The notes: a model not told the origin generated them from the sequence alone. A stretch of 64,000 nucleotides of DNA from Bacteroidota bacterium (GCA_023394415.1 JAEXAR010000014.1:1-64000), one strand, 5' to 3'; shown: positions 16,434 to 25,941, numbered from the stretch's first letter. Program-made: numbers and translations.

Positions 16434-17069
16434 TTATGAATTGAAATTTCCTTTTGAAAGATAAACTACTTTTTTGGTATCGAAAAATTCTTCTTCAAAA
16501 TAATTTTTAAGGTTAAAAATCTCACATTTTATTCCGGCAAGTTCTTCAGCCAAATCGCCACCTTTAAGATACAGAACGCCGTTATGTTTTGGGTTAAACT
16601 GTTCTTTCTCGAACTTTCCTTTCAACCAACGTAGAAATTCCGGCATTTGCGTTACAGCTCTGCTCACCACAAAATGAAATTTTTCTTTTAACTTCTCTGC
16701 TCTACCGTGAATTCCCCTCACATTTTTCAAGCCAATACCTTCTGCAACAGCGTTTACTACTGTGATTTTTTTGCCAATAGAATCTATTAAAGTAAACTCA
16801 ACCTCAGGAAACAAAATTGCCAACGGAATCCCGGGAAATCCACCACCAGTTCCAATATCCAGAACTTTTGTTCCTGGTGAAAACGCCATTACTTTGGCGA
16901 TTCCTAATGAGTGTAGAATATGTTTTTCATAAAGAGATTCCATATCTTTTCGGGAAACGACGTTGATCTTTGCATTCCACTCAATATATAGCTCTTCTAA
17001 TTTTGCAAACTGTATTTTCTGCTCATCGGAAATTTCAGGAAAATATTTTAAAATAAGGTCTAGCGACAT
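16434..17069 (-). CDS. rsmG: 16S rRNA (guanine527-N7)-methyltransferase
   Basis: Methylates G527 of 16S rRNA. With the ATG at 17069 the protein has 211 residues, the usual length. Features are EWNAKINVVSRKD near 30, the SAM-binding VLDIGTGGGFPGIPLA near 66-81, and VVSRAV near 130. An in-frame extension to 17201 would run through the promoter region and antisense to the dtxR start, so it is rejected. Probably co-transcribed with the addB-like gene; divergent from the metal regulator. Confidence 0.93.
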   Translation of the reverse strand: MSLDLILKYFPEISDEQKIQFAKLEELYIEWNAKINVVSRKDMESLYEKHILHSLGIAKVMAFSPGTKVLDIGTGGGFPGIPLAILFPEVEFTLIDSIGKKITVVNAVAEGIGLKNVRGIHGRAEKLKEKFHFVVSRAVTQMPEFLRWLKGKFEKEQFNPKHNGVLYLKGGDLAEELAGIKCEIFNLKNYFEEEFFDTKKVVYLSKGNFNS

Positions 17070-17087
17070 TTTTTCAAGGTTTATTGA

Positions 17088-17095
17088 CAAATTTA
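17088..17095 (-). promoter_or_regulatory. -7 promoter box TAAATTTG for rsmG
   Basis: Perfect TAnnTTTG on the minus strand, 18 bases before the rsmG ATG; this fixes the start at 17069. Confidence 0.6.
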
Positions 17096-17118
17096 AGATT
17101 TTAAAACTTGAAATTAAA

Positions 17119-17160
17119 TTGTTAGAAATAAAAATAAATGGTTCTAACTTTGTATCTTTG
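17119..17160 (+). promoter_or_regulatory. overlapping -7 boxes for the DtxR-type gene
   Basis: Two consecutive perfect boxes, TAACTTTG (17145-17152) and TATCTTTG (17153-17160), with a TTG at 17119-17121 upstream (spacing 23 to the first). The start codon at 17165 is only 4 or 12 bases away, implying a very short leader. Confidence 0.6.
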
Positions 17161-17164
17161 GACG

Positions 17165-17818
17165 ATGACGACTTTAACAGAAGAAAATTACCTGAAAGCA
17201 ATTTACCACTTAACCGAAAAAAATGAAACGGTTTCCGTAAATGAATTAAGCAAATTTCTGAACATCAAAATGCCGAGTGTAAACAGTATGATGAAGAAAT
17301 TTGCAGATAAAAATTGGGTTATTTATGAGAGTTACAAACCATTAATCATTACAGCAGAAGGTAAAAAAAGAGCTGCTTTGGTAGTACGCAAACACCGCTT
17401 AACTGAAATGTTTTTGGTTGATAAAATGAATTTTGGTTGGGAACAGGTACACGAAATTGCAGAACAGATTGAACATATTAATTCTGAACTTTTCTTTGAA
17501 AAAGTGGATGAACTTCTAGATTATCCTAAAATTGATCCTCACGGTTCACCAATTCCTGATAAAAACGGAAATATCATTAAACTGAATTATTTGAAATTGA
17601 GTGAATGTAAACCCGGAAGAACTGTTATTTTCAAGGCTTTATCTGAATCTCCAAATGATCTGTTGAAATTTCTTAACCAAAAAAAATTAGCTTTAAATAC
17701 TTCTATAAAAATCCTTTCAATTGAACCTTTTGATCAAAGTATAACCATAGAATATAATGATCGGTTTGAAGTTTTCAGTAACCTTGTTTGTGAAAAACTT
17801 CTTGTTGAAAAGACATAA
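17165..17818 (+). CDS. DtxR/MntR-family metal-dependent transcriptional regulator
   Basis: 217 residues from the ATG at 17165. The N-terminal winged helix starts MTTLTEENYLKAIYHL, as in IdeR/MntR, with the recognition region LNIKMPSVNSMMKKF near 38-52. The dimerisation domain has VRKHRLTEMFLVDKM near 77-91 and HEIAEQIEHI near 99-108, including metal-ligand type residues; the C-terminal part (KPGRTVIF, from about 155) is an FeoA/SH3-like domain. It should repress metal uptake or related genes when Fe2+ or Mn2+ binds. No metal transporter is next to it here. Confidence 0.88.
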   Translation: MTTLTEENYLKAIYHLTEKNETVSVNELSKFLNIKMPSVNSMMKKFADKNWVIYESYKPLIITAEGKKRAALVVRKHRLTEMFLVDKMNFGWEQVHEIAEQIEHINSELFFEKVDELLDYPKIDPHGSPIPDKNGNIIKLNYLKLSECKPGRTVIFKALSESPNDLLKFLNQKKLALNTSIKILSIEPFDQSITIEYNDRFEVFSNLVCEKLLVEKT

Positions 17819-17843
17819 AAAAAACCGGAGAAAATCTCCGGTT
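17815..17843 (-). terminator. intrinsic terminator, mainly for the minus-strand TPR gene
   Basis: Nine-base-pair stem AACCGGAGA/TCTCCGGTT with AAA loop (17823-17843). On the minus strand it is followed by a run of eight T, so it terminates the TPR gene; it can also stop the convergent dtxR-type transcript weakly. Confidence 0.85.
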
Positions 17844-17863
17844 ATCTTATTTAATTCTAGGAA

Positions 17864-19156
17864 TTACTTTTTCTGCATTGCTGATTCTTTAGCTTTAAAT
17901 TCTTGGAATTTAGCTTCATTATGTGTCGTTTGATACAAACCTTTTAATAGTGAAACCGCTTCTAAATTATTTGGATCTGCAGCATACCACTTTTCTGCGT
18001 AAGGCAATGCTTTTGCAAATCTTGCTCTACGCGCATCCATAATTTTGTTAGCTTCCGCAGATTTTTGAGCTTTTCTTAAAGCATTATATTGATCGATGTA
18101 TTTCTGATCATTATCAAGATCCATCATCAAATAAGTCATGTTTTGTAAAGCTGGAGCATATTTTGGATCAATTTCTACGGTCTTGTTGAAATATCCGATA
18201 GCTTCCTCTAGTTTTGAAGGATCTTTGCTTGCAAGAACTCCCAAGTTGTACCAGCTGTGTTTATCTTGTGGATTTTTAGCAACCTGCTCTTTCAAGCTCG
18301 CTAAAAACTGATCTGTTTTTCCTGATTTGTAATATGCCAAACCTTGCACCTCACCTAATTTAATATTTTTAGGGAATTTCTGAAGACCTTTTGCTGCCAT
18401 AGCGATAGCATCATCATACTTCTCCGCATCCAACATCAAACTTGCATTGGTTTCATAAAGTTCTTCTTCTACACTTTTAGAAGTTTCAATTTTAAAATCC
18501 GTATAATCACCACTTGTACCTGCTTTTTTCATCAGGTCCCAAGAGGTTTTATCTAACTCTTCTACTGCTCCAGATTTTTTGTTTTTAGCTAAATATTTAG
18601 TTTCAACACCTGTGTAACCGGAATTAATTAGCTCATTGTAAGCAGAAATAGCATTGGTTTTATCATTGGCTAGTGCATAAGTAATTGCTGAATAATAAAG
18701 ATATTGCTTATTATCTTGACCTACAGCTTTCAGAAGGTTATAAACTTCTCTGAACTTTGGTCCCGCCACAGCATAATTTTTAGCATTATAAGCATCCATA
18801 GCTGCCTTGTTAGAAGCTTCTACAAATGGGCTGATTACAGGTCCAATTTTACTTACTAAAGTTGGTGTAAATTTTTCAGACTTCAATCCACTAATCTTTG
18901 CTAAAGTACTTGCACCTTCTCCAACGTTTCCAGCTTTAATAAGTGAGATACCTTTAGCAAAATAAAGTTTTTCAAGCAGTGAAGCATCTACCGATGCAGT
19001 ATTTCCGCCTATTACACCTTCAGCAGCAGCAACTTGAGCTTTGGCAGTTGCATAATCTCCTGATTCTGCAGCTTTGAAGGCAGCGTTAATTTCCTTTTTT
19101 TGAGCAAATGCAAAGGCTACAGAAACCATTGCCAAGCTTAACATTATTTTTTTCAT
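17864..19156 (-). CDS. periplasmic TPR-repeat protein
   Basis: 430 residues with a clear signal peptide (MKKIMLSLAMVSVAFAFAQ). The rest is helical TPR repeats: an N-terminal block rich in Ala/Lys (about 20-60) and canonical repeats near 230-330, for example HSWYNLGVLAS and AIGYFNKTVEIDPKYAPALQNM. The role is unknown; in flavobacteria it is typically found next to gyrA, as here (45 bases downstream of gyrA on the same strand), so the two may share a transcript. Confidence 0.8.
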   Translation of the reverse strand: MKKIMLSLAMVSVAFAFAQKKEINAAFKAAESGDYATAKAQVAAAEGVIGGNTASVDASLLEKLYFAKGISLIKAGNVGEGASTLAKISGLKSEKFTPTLVSKIGPVISPFVEASNKAAMDAYNAKNYAVAGPKFREVYNLLKAVGQDNKQYLYYSAITYALANDKTNAISAYNELINSGYTGVETKYLAKNKKSGAVEELDKTSWDLMKKAGTSGDYTDFKIETSKSVEEELYETNASLMLDAEKYDDAIAMAAKGLQKFPKNIKLGEVQGLAYYKSGKTDQFLASLKEQVAKNPQDKHSWYNLGVLASKDPSKLEEAIGYFNKTVEIDPKYAPALQNMTYLMMDLDNDQKYIDQYNALRKAQKSAEANKIMDARRARFAKALPYAEKWYAADPNNLEAVSLLKGLYQTTHNEAKFQEFKAKESAMQKK

Positions 19157-19201
19157 TGTTTATATACTTTAAATAAGTTGGTTTAAAATTAATTAAAATT
19201 T

Positions 19202-21883
19202 TTAAGCCTCTTCATTGTCATCTTCCCGATTTTCATCAGATTTTTCTTTCTCAATCTTCTTATTTTCTTTCTTCTCTTCTTTTTCTACTTTTTTAAGGTA
19301 GGCTTCATCTCCCATATTGCTGATAGCGTTATCACCTGTTTGTGGCGATTTTGCAAATTCTATATTATCACTGTCTACAGCTCCAGGAAGTGCTTCAATG
19401 GTTTCATTATCTTCTTCTTCATCTACAACATCTTTATCCATTTCTACCTTTGCAATTGCTGCAATTTCGTCACCATTTTTAAGGTTGATCACTTTCACGC
19501 CCTGTGTATTTCTACCCATTACTCGAAGTTCATCCACACTCATCCTGATGGCTACACCAGACTTGTTGATAATCATCAAACCATCACCATCTACCACATT
19601 CTGAATAGCTATCAGATTTCCTGTTTTTTCCGTTACGTTTAAGGTAATGACTCCTTTTCCACCACGGTTAGTAACACGATAATCTTCTACAGCCGAACGT
19701 TTGCCGTATCCTTTTTCAGATACTACCAAAACGCTTTCATTCGCCACATCATTCACAACAATCATACCAATAACCTCATCGTTGTCCTCAAGCATTATTC
19801 CGCGAACCCCAATTGATCCTCTACCAACTGCTCTGGCTTTTTCTTCAGGGAAACGGATACATTTACCGTTTTTAGTAGCAATCATTATTTCAGAACTTCC
19901 ATCCGTTAATCTTGCTCCAAGAAGTTGATCATTATCACGGATTTCAATAGCATTGATACCATTCGTTCTTGGTCTTGAATAAGCCTCAAGAGACGTTTTC
20001 TTCACCGTTCCGTTTTTAGTGATCATCACTACATTCATCTGGTTAACGTATTCTTCATCTTTCAAATCGTTGGTTCTGATGTAGGCCTTTACTTTATCGT
20101 CCGCTTCAATATTAATTAAATTCTGAATCGCTCTTCCTTTAGCAGTTCTGGAACCTTCAGGAATCTCGAAGACTCTTAACCAATAACATTTTCCTTTTTC
20201 TGTGAAGAATAACATGTATTGGTGATTAGTAGCATTCACAATATATTCTAAGAAATCTTCATCTCTTGTTGTAGCCGCTTTATTACCAACGCCTCCTCTA
20301 CTTTGAATTCTGTATTCGGAAAGTGAGGTACGTTTGATGTAACCTGCGTGCGAAATAGTTACCACAACGCTTTCATTCGGGATAAAGTCTTCAATAGACA
20401 TATCACCACCGGCATAATCGATTTCTGTTCTTCTTTCATCACCATATTTTTCCTTGATTTCGAGCATTTCATTTTTTATGATTTCGAATCTTCTTCCTTC
20501 GTTAGAAAGGATGTCTTCCAAATCTTTAATTAATGACATGATTTCCTCATATTCAGCACGGATTTTATCCAACTCCATTCCTGTAAGACGCGCAAGTCTT
20601 AAATCGAGAATAGCCTGTGCTTGAATTTCAGAAAGATCAAATTCGGTCATTAAACCTTCCTTCGCTTCCTGTGGCGTAGAACTGTGACGAATAATTGCAA
20701 TAGCTTTATCCAAAGACTCTTGCGAGCCAATTACTTTCATAAAGCCTTCAAGGATGTGAGCTCTTTCTTTGGCTTTTTTCAGTTCAAATTCAGTTCTTTT
20801 TACAACGACTTCGTGTCTGTGGTCTACAAAATGAACGATGATGTCTTTAAGATTCAACTGCTCCGGCCTTCCGTGTACCAACGCAATATTGTTGACACTG
20901 AATGATGTCTGTAGCGACGTATATTTATAAAGAAGGTTCAAAACCACATTCGGAATGGCGTCATTCTTAAGTTCGTAAACGATACGCATCCCTCTTCTGT
21001 CCGATTCATCACGGATTTCGTGGATGCCGGTCAGTTTTTCTTCTTTTACCAGTTCCGCAGTTCTGGCGATCATTTCCGCTTTATTAACCTGATAAGGAAC
21101 TTCGGTAACGATAATTGCATTACGGTTTCCGATTTCTTCAAAATTCACTTTTGCACGAAGAACGATTCTTCCTCTTCCGGTGTGAAATGCATCACGAACG
21201 CCTTCATAACCATAAATAATACCACCTGTCGGAAAGTCCGGTGCAATGATATGCTTCATCAGTTCATCTACCGTAATGTCGCGATTATCGATATATGCAC
21301 AGATGCCGTCTACCGCTTCAGAAAGGTTGTGAGGCGCCATATTGGTCGCCATACCAACAGCTATACCTGATGCTCCATTTACAAGAAGATTTGGGATTTT
21401 TGTAGGTAAAACAGTTGGTTCCGTTAAAGAGTCGTCAAAGTTGTTTTGGAAATCTACCGTTTCTTTATCAAGATCAGCAAGAATTTCATCAGAAATCTTT
21501 TTTAGCCTTGCTTCGGTATAACGCATTGCTGCAGGAGGATCACCATCCATAGAACCAAAGTTACCCTGTCCGTCAACTTGCGGATATCGCAAACTCCATG
21601 GTTGTGCCATACGCACCATGGCATCGTAAACCGATCTGTCACCGTGAGGGTGATATTTACCAAGAACGTCTCCAACAATTCTGGCAGATTTAAGATGTTT
21701 TCTGTTTGAAAAAACGTTGAGTCCGTACATACCGTACAAAACTCTTCTATGTACTGGTTTCAGACCATCTCTTACATCCGGTAATGCTCTGGAAACAATA
21801 ACCGACATCGAATAATCGATGTAAGAGGATTTCATTTCATCAACAATGTTGATAGGAATTAACTTTTCTCCTTCTGTATTCAT
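19202..21883 (-). CDS. gyrA: DNA gyrase subunit A, with Arg83 in the quinolone region
   Basis: 893 residues; the A subunit of the type II topoisomerase that supercoils DNA. The catalytic Tyr122 is in AMRYTEAR, numbered exactly as in E. coli. The C-terminal beta-pinwheel is present, with a GyrA-box-like SRGGVG and further RGG repeats, supporting GyrA over ParC; the last 60 residues are an acidic/lysine-rich tail. In the quinolone-resistance region the sequence is HGDRSVYD: Arg at position 83 (codon AGA, minus strand, 21635-21637), where susceptible bacteria usually have Ser, while Asp87 is intact. Confidence 0.97.
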   Translation of the reverse strand: MNTEGEKLIPINIVDEMKSSYIDYSMSVIVSRALPDVRDGLKPVHRRVLYGMYGLNVFSNRKHLKSARIVGDVLGKYHPHGDRSVYDAMVRMAQPWSLRYPQVDGQGNFGSMDGDPPAAMRYTEARLKKISDEILADLDKETVDFQNNFDDSLTEPTVLPTKIPNLLVNGASGIAVGMATNMAPHNLSEAVDGICAYIDNRDITVDELMKHIIAPDFPTGGIIYGYEGVRDAFHTGRGRIVLRAKVNFEEIGNRNAIIVTEVPYQVNKAEMIARTAELVKEEKLTGIHEIRDESDRRGMRIVYELKNDAIPNVVLNLLYKYTSLQTSFSVNNIALVHGRPEQLNLKDIIVHFVDHRHEVVVKRTEFELKKAKERAHILEGFMKVIGSQESLDKAIAIIRHSSTPQEAKEGLMTEFDLSEIQAQAILDLRLARLTGMELDKIRAEYEEIMSLIKDLEDILSNEGRRFEIIKNEMLEIKEKYGDERRTEIDYAGGDMSIEDFIPNESVVVTISHAGYIKRTSLSEYRIQSRGGVGNKAATTRDEDFLEYIVNATNHQYMLFFTEKGKCYWLRVFEIPEGSRTAKGRAIQNLINIEADDKVKAYIRTNDLKDEEYVNQMNVVMITKNGTVKKTSLEAYSRPRTNGINAIEIRDNDQLLGARLTDGSSEIMIATKNGKCIRFPEEKARAVGRGSIGVRGIMLEDNDEVIGMIVVNDVANESVLVVSEKGYGKRSAVEDYRVTNRGGKGVITLNVTEKTGNLIAIQNVVDGDGLMIINKSGVAIRMSVDELRVMGRNTQGVKVINLKNGDEIAAIAKVEMDKDVVDEEEDNETIEALPGAVDSDNIEFAKSPQTGDNAISNMGDEAYLKKVEKEEKKENKKIEKEKSDENREDDNEEA

Positions 21884-22031
21884 ATACTACACTAATAAAA
21901 TGATTTTCAAGGGTTTAAAAGCCCTTTATAATTTTCTTTAATTTCTAATTATATTAACGTGCTAATTTACGAAAAAAATACCGATTTTTGCCCCTCTATT
22001 TATCCACAATCATCATAAAAAATCTTAAAAA

Positions 22032-22346
22032 ATGAGCGTATTAAGCCTTACTTTTCATACCACTGAAAGCGCCCTTAAAGAATGGGAAAAATATACTGAA
22101 AACGAACTTGTTTTACTGATTGAAAATCTGATGGATGTAGATAAATATATCCTTTCGGAAGTGTACAGCGAAATGATTAATGAAGGGAAAAACTCGAATA
22201 TCCTTTTAGTGTTTGATAATGAGGAACTTCGCGATCAGTTTCTTGAAAATGAACTGGTGAATATAACTGAAAGAATTGAAGCAAAATTTGGAGATTCCGT
22301 TATGATCTTTAAGACATTTTTGAATCCGATGAAATCAAGGTTTTAA
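22032..22346 (+). CDS. DUF4286-like small protein
   Basis: 104 residues, no signal peptide. It is a small alpha/beta protein with the order expected of the DUF4286 family: LSLTFHTTE strand, a helix, then ILLVFDNEELRDQF and the end EAKFGDSVMIFKTFL. Function unknown. Divergent from gyrA; its stop codon overlaps the stop of the convergent acyl-CoA reductase by three to four bases. Confidence 0.65.
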   Translation: MSVLSLTFHTTESALKEWEKYTENELVLLIENLMDVDKYILSEVYSEMINEGKNSNILLVFDNEELRDQFLENELVNITERIEAKFGDSVMIFKTFLNPMKSRF

Positions 22347-23377
22347 ATCACTTCCAAAAATCTCATCGTATCTACATTATCAGCATAAGTATCTAATCCC
22401 GGATGTTGTGCTTCACCAAAGTTTTCACTTTCTAAACCTAATTCAGGTTTTGCTACTATACATTGTATATCTTTTTCGTTTTCAGAAAGGAACATTTTTA
22501 CATCATCCAAGTTCTTATAACGGGAAAAATTAATTACTGAGAGCGGGCTGAATAACTGATCATCCTCTTTCAGCATTACAAAATTATTATCCCAGAATTT
22601 TTCCTGATTCAGGAGATAAACTGCCTTATTATAATCGTAATTGTTGGCGTAGGAATGATGATTGATGATATCGCCAAATTCAACAAAGTTTTCAAACAAA
22701 CGGTCTAGTTTAAAATCTTCCGGAATAATAAGGCGTGTGACGTTTCTACAACCCAATCCAAAATAACGGAAAATATCTTCTGCTAAAAGCTTTAGCTCTT
22801 CATCAGTTTCATCGCCTTTCAATACCGCAACAGACGTTCTGTTTTTACGGATAATATTGAGATGGTTTTTAAAATAGTAATCCAAATATCTTGCAGTATT
22901 GTTGCTTCCTGTTGCAATTACAGCATCAAAATTTACAAGACGTTCTACAAATTCATAGATAACATTCTTTTCGGAAAATTCATCCCATTTTTCAAGTAAA
23001 AAAGGTAAAATTCTTTTGTCTTTAGAAGAAAGCTTTATCAAAGGAATATTTCCACTCAAAACCACTGAAATAATATCGTGAAATCCTACCATTGGAATGT
23101 TTCCGGCTAATATCAATCCTACTTTTTTGGGTGATTTGGCAACTTCGTAATTTGAAAGCCATTTCCTGATATTGTCTTCCATAAGTAAATCCGCCCATTG
23201 TTTCAAAGCAAACCGCAAACTTTCTTGTGTAAACCAAGAATTTTCCATTTGAGATTTCTTTAATAAAGCATTCAATTCTTCATCATTAGTATCGTAGTTT
23301 TCAGGATTTTTATCTAAAAAAATTTTTAAATATTCGGCTAAAAGGGAAAGTCCTGAAATTTGTTTTTCCGTATTCAT
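22343..23377 (-). CDS. LuxC-type acyl-CoA reductase
   Basis: 344 residues, similar to the LuxC family that reduces acyl-CoA to aldehyde with NADPH. The NAD(P)-binding part has GLILAGNIPMVGFHD near 87-101 and the active-site Cys is Cys210 in FGLGCRNVTRL. The aldehyde ligand HH in INHHSY is near 240. It forms a divergent pair with the ferredoxin gene (63 bases apart), a layout conserved in flavobacteria as far as I recall. The product could feed fatty aldehyde or alcohol formation. Confidence 0.82.
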   Translation of the reverse strand: MNTEKQISGLSLLAEYLKIFLDKNPENYDTNDEELNALLKKSQMENSWFTQESLRFALKQWADLLMEDNIRKWLSNYEVAKSPKKVGLILAGNIPMVGFHDIISVVLSGNIPLIKLSSKDKRILPFLLEKWDEFSEKNVIYEFVERLVNFDAVIATGSNNTARYLDYYFKNHLNIIRKNRTSVAVLKGDETDEELKLLAEDIFRYFGLGCRNVTRLIIPEDFKLDRLFENFVEFGDIINHHSYANNYDYNKAVYLLNQEKFWDNNFVMLKEDDQLFSPLSVINFSRYKNLDDVKMFLSENEKDIQCIVAKPELGLESENFGEAQHPGLDTYADNVDTMRFLEVI

Positions 23378-23404
23378 TATGCTTTAAAATTGGGAGATTT
23401 TCAC

Positions 23405-23412
23405 TAAATTTG
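23405..23412 (+). promoter_or_regulatory. -7 promoter box TAAATTTG for the ferredoxin
   Basis: Perfect TAnnTTTG match 28 bases before the ferredoxin ATG, in the divergent gap. Confidence 0.6.
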
Positions 23413-23440
23413 TGCAAATTTATAAAAATTAAAATCAGCA

Positions 23441-23791
23441 ATGGCGATTAAAATAACAGATGAATGTATTAATTGTGGTGCTTGCGAACCGGAATGTCCA
23501 AACAACGCAATTTATGAAGGTGCAGTAGACTGGAAAGCTTCAGATGGAACCGCTCTTAAAGGCATGGTAACATTAAAATCAGGCTTAACCGTAGATGCAG
23601 ATGCTCCACAAGAACCTGTGAGCGATGATGTTTACTTTATTGTAACCGATAAATGTACAGAATGCAAAGGCTTCCACGAGGAACCTCAGTGTGCTGCGGT
23701 TTGCCCTGTAGATTGCTGCATCCCTGATGAAGATCACGAAGAGTCCGAAGAAAGTCTGCTGGCAAAAAAGGCATTCCTTCACGACGAATAA
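23441..23791 (+). CDS. 2x[4Fe-4S] ferredoxin
   Basis: 116-residue dicluster ferredoxin. The first cluster motif is C9-x2-C12-x2-C15-x3-C19-P; the second is CTEC-x8-C-x3-C-P with an enlarged loop, as in the Allochromatium-type ferredoxins, and there is a long insert between them (about 25-70). An acidic tail follows. It is a soluble electron carrier; desaturases or the neighbouring reductase are possible partners. Followed by a terminator. Confidence 0.88.
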   Translation: MAIKITDECINCGACEPECPNNAIYEGAVDWKASDGTALKGMVTLKSGLTVDADAPQEPVSDDVYFIVTDKCTECKGFHEEPQCAAVCPVDCCIPDEDHEESEESLLAKKAFLHDE

Positions 23792-23796
23792 TTTTC

Positions 23797-23820
23797 AATG
23801 CCTCATTTTGAGGCATTTTT
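23797..23820 (+). terminator. intrinsic terminator after the ferredoxin
   Basis: Nine-base-pair stem AATGCCTCA/TGAGGCATT (23797-23805, 23809-23817) with TTT loop and T-run. Confidence 0.87.
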
Positions 23821-23888
23821 CGTTTTAAAGACATTACAAATCAAATAAATTAAAATGAACCGCAGAGCAATCTGCAAAATGAGCAATT

Positions 23889-24947
23889 ATGAAAAAACAC
23901 AATTTCAGTGCAGGACCTTGCATTCTTCCCCAAGAAGTTTTTGAAAAATCTGCAGAAGCAATTCTAGATTTTAACGGGATCGGACTTTCATTGCTTGAGA
24001 TTTCTCACAGAAGCAAGGATTTCTTGCCTGTAATGGAGGAAGCAAGAGCTATTGTAAAAAGATTGATGAACCTTGGCGACGATTATGAGGTTTTATATTT
24101 AGGTGGTGGAGCAAGCCTACAGTTTGCAATGGTTCCTTTTAATTTAATGAAGGTAGAAAATGGAAAGGCAGCATATCTAGATACTGGAACTTGGGCTTCA
24201 GGCGCCATTAAAGAAGCCAAAAAAATGGGAACGGTTGATGTGGTTGGTTCTTCCAAAGAGCAAAATTATTCTTTCATCCCAAAAGATTATCAAGTTGGAT
24301 CAGAATATGATTATTTTCACTGTACATCCAATAATACAATCTACGGAACACAAATGAAGGAATTTCCTAAAGTTGATACACTGATGGTTTGTGATATGAG
24401 TTCTGATATTTTCTCCAGAGTGATTGATTTCTCACAATTTGATCTAATTTATGCCGGAGCACAGAAAAATATGGGTCCTGCAGGTGTAACTTTAGTGGTT
24501 GTAAAGAAAGAAATTTTAGGAAAAACCGGACGCGATATCCCTTCATATCTGGATTATTCGCTTCATATTTCTAAAGAATCAATGTTCAATACTCCACCTG
24601 TATTTCCGGTTTACGCAAGTTTATTGACTCTTCAACATTTGGAAAATAATGGTGGAATTGCTGCAGCAGAAGAAAGAAATAATGCCAAAGCAACCCTTCT
24701 TTATGACGAAATTGATAGAAATCCACTTTTTGAAACATTTTGTGTTGAAGAAGACCGCTCATTGATGAATGTTTCTTTCAAATTAACTGATGATAGCAAA
24801 AAAGAAGCTTTCGATAACGCTTGGAAAGCTGCAGGAATCAATGGATTAAATGGACACAGAAGTCTCGGTGGTTATAGAGCAAGTTTGTACAATGCATTAC
24901 CGATTGAAAGCGTACAAGTTTTGGTTGATGTTATGAAATCTGTTTAA
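23889..24947 (+). CDS. serC: 3-phosphoserine aminotransferase
   Basis: 352 residues. Converts 3-phosphohydroxypyruvate to phosphoserine with PLP; the PLP lysine is Lys193 in GAQKNMGPAG. Other family marks are NFSAGPCILPQ at the start, GGGASLQFA near 73 and GHRSLGGYRASLYNA near 323. First gene of the operon serC-serA-DUF1015 (31 bases to serA, then 3 bases to DUF1015). Confidence 0.96.
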   Translation: MKKHNFSAGPCILPQEVFEKSAEAILDFNGIGLSLLEISHRSKDFLPVMEEARAIVKRLMNLGDDYEVLYLGGGASLQFAMVPFNLMKVENGKAAYLDTGTWASGAIKEAKKMGTVDVVGSSKEQNYSFIPKDYQVGSEYDYFHCTSNNTIYGTQMKEFPKVDTLMVCDMSSDIFSRVIDFSQFDLIYAGAQKNMGPAGVTLVVVKKEILGKTGRDIPSYLDYSLHISKESMFNTPPVFPVYASLLTLQHLENNGGIAAAEERNNAKATLLYDEIDRNPLFETFCVEEDRSLMNVSFKLTDDSKKEAFDNAWKAAGINGLNGHRSLGGYRASLYNALPIESVQVLVDVMKSV

Positions 24948-24978
24948 TAAAGAGTTTGAAATCTGAAATCAAAAAAAA

Positions 24979-25941
24979 ATGAAAGTTTTAGCAAACGATG
25001 GCATATCAAAAGCGGGAAAAAAGGCTCTAGAAGAAGCTGGAATTGAACTTTTGGAACATAGAGTGGCACAGGAACAGCTTGAGAATTTTGTTAATGAAAA
25101 TAAGGTTGATGTGCTTTTAGTACGCAGTGCAACAAAAGTAAGAAAGGATTTAATAGATGCTTGCCCTACTCTAAAAATCATTGGAAGAGGTGGCGTTGGT
25201 ATGGATAATATTGATGTGGAATATGCTCGTGGAAAAGGAATTCACGTCATTAATACACCATCTGCATCATCACGCTCTGTTGCAGAAATGGTTTTCGCAC
25301 ATTTCTTATCGTTAGCAAGATTCCTCCATGAGTCGAACCGAATGATGCCATTAGAAGGAGATACACAATTCAATGTACTCAAGAAGTCTTACTCAAAAGC
25401 TGTTGAGCTGGAAGGTAAAACATTAGGTGTTATTGGTTTTGGAGGTATAGGAAAAGAAGTTGTAAAAATAGGTATTTCACTTGGCATGAAAGTGAAAGTT
25501 TGCACAAGGCATCCTAAAACAGAAACGATTTCATTGGAGTTTTTTGATGGTCAGAAAGTTAATTTCAACATCACATCTACCAACGATATGGAAGCTTTTC
25601 TGAAGGATTTGGACTTCTTAAGTATCAACACACCAAAAACCAATGAGTATATCATAGATAAACCACAATTTGATATGATGAAAGAAGGCATTTTCATCGT
25701 AAATACTGCAAGAGGTGGTGTGATAAATGAAGTAACACTTATTGATGCCATTGAAGAAGAAAAAGTTGCAGGAGCCGCATTAGATGTTTTTGAAAATGAG
25801 CCAACTCCGGAATTAACACTTTTGATGAACCCACAACTCTCATTATCACCACATTTGGGAGGAAACACTCTTGATGCACAGGAAAAAATTGGAACTGAAC
25901 TTGCTTTACAAATTATAGAACTCAAAAAGAAACTATATTGA
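24979..25941 (+). CDS. serA: D-3-phosphoglycerate dehydrogenase, short form
   Basis: First step of serine synthesis (3-phosphoglycerate to phosphohydroxypyruvate, NAD+). 320 residues, so the short form without ACT or ASB regulatory domains; serine feedback through an ACT domain is therefore unlikely. The Rossmann motif is GFGGIG at 153-158, the catalytic triad is in TARGGVINE (Arg), FENEP (Glu) and SPHLGG (His). Second gene of the serine operon. Confidence 0.94.
   Translation: MKVLANDGISKAGKKALEEAGIELLEHRVAQEQLENFVNENKVDVLLVRSATKVRKDLIDACPTLKIIGRGGVGMDNIDVEYARGKGIHVINTPSASSRSVAEMVFAHFLSLARFLHESNRMMPLEGDTQFNVLKKSYSKAVELEGKTLGVIGFGGIGKEVVKIGISLGMKVKVCTRHPKTETISLEFFDGQKVNFNITSTNDMEAFLKDLDFLSINTPKTNEYIIDKPQFDMMKEGIFIVNTARGGVINEVTLIDAIEEEKVAGAALDVFENEPTPELTLLMNPQLSLSPHLGGNTLDAQEKIGTELALQIIELKKKLY

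Noticed and set aside
17070..17201. 44-codon N-terminal extension of rsmG
   Set aside because: Runs through its own promoter and antisense to the dtxR-type start.
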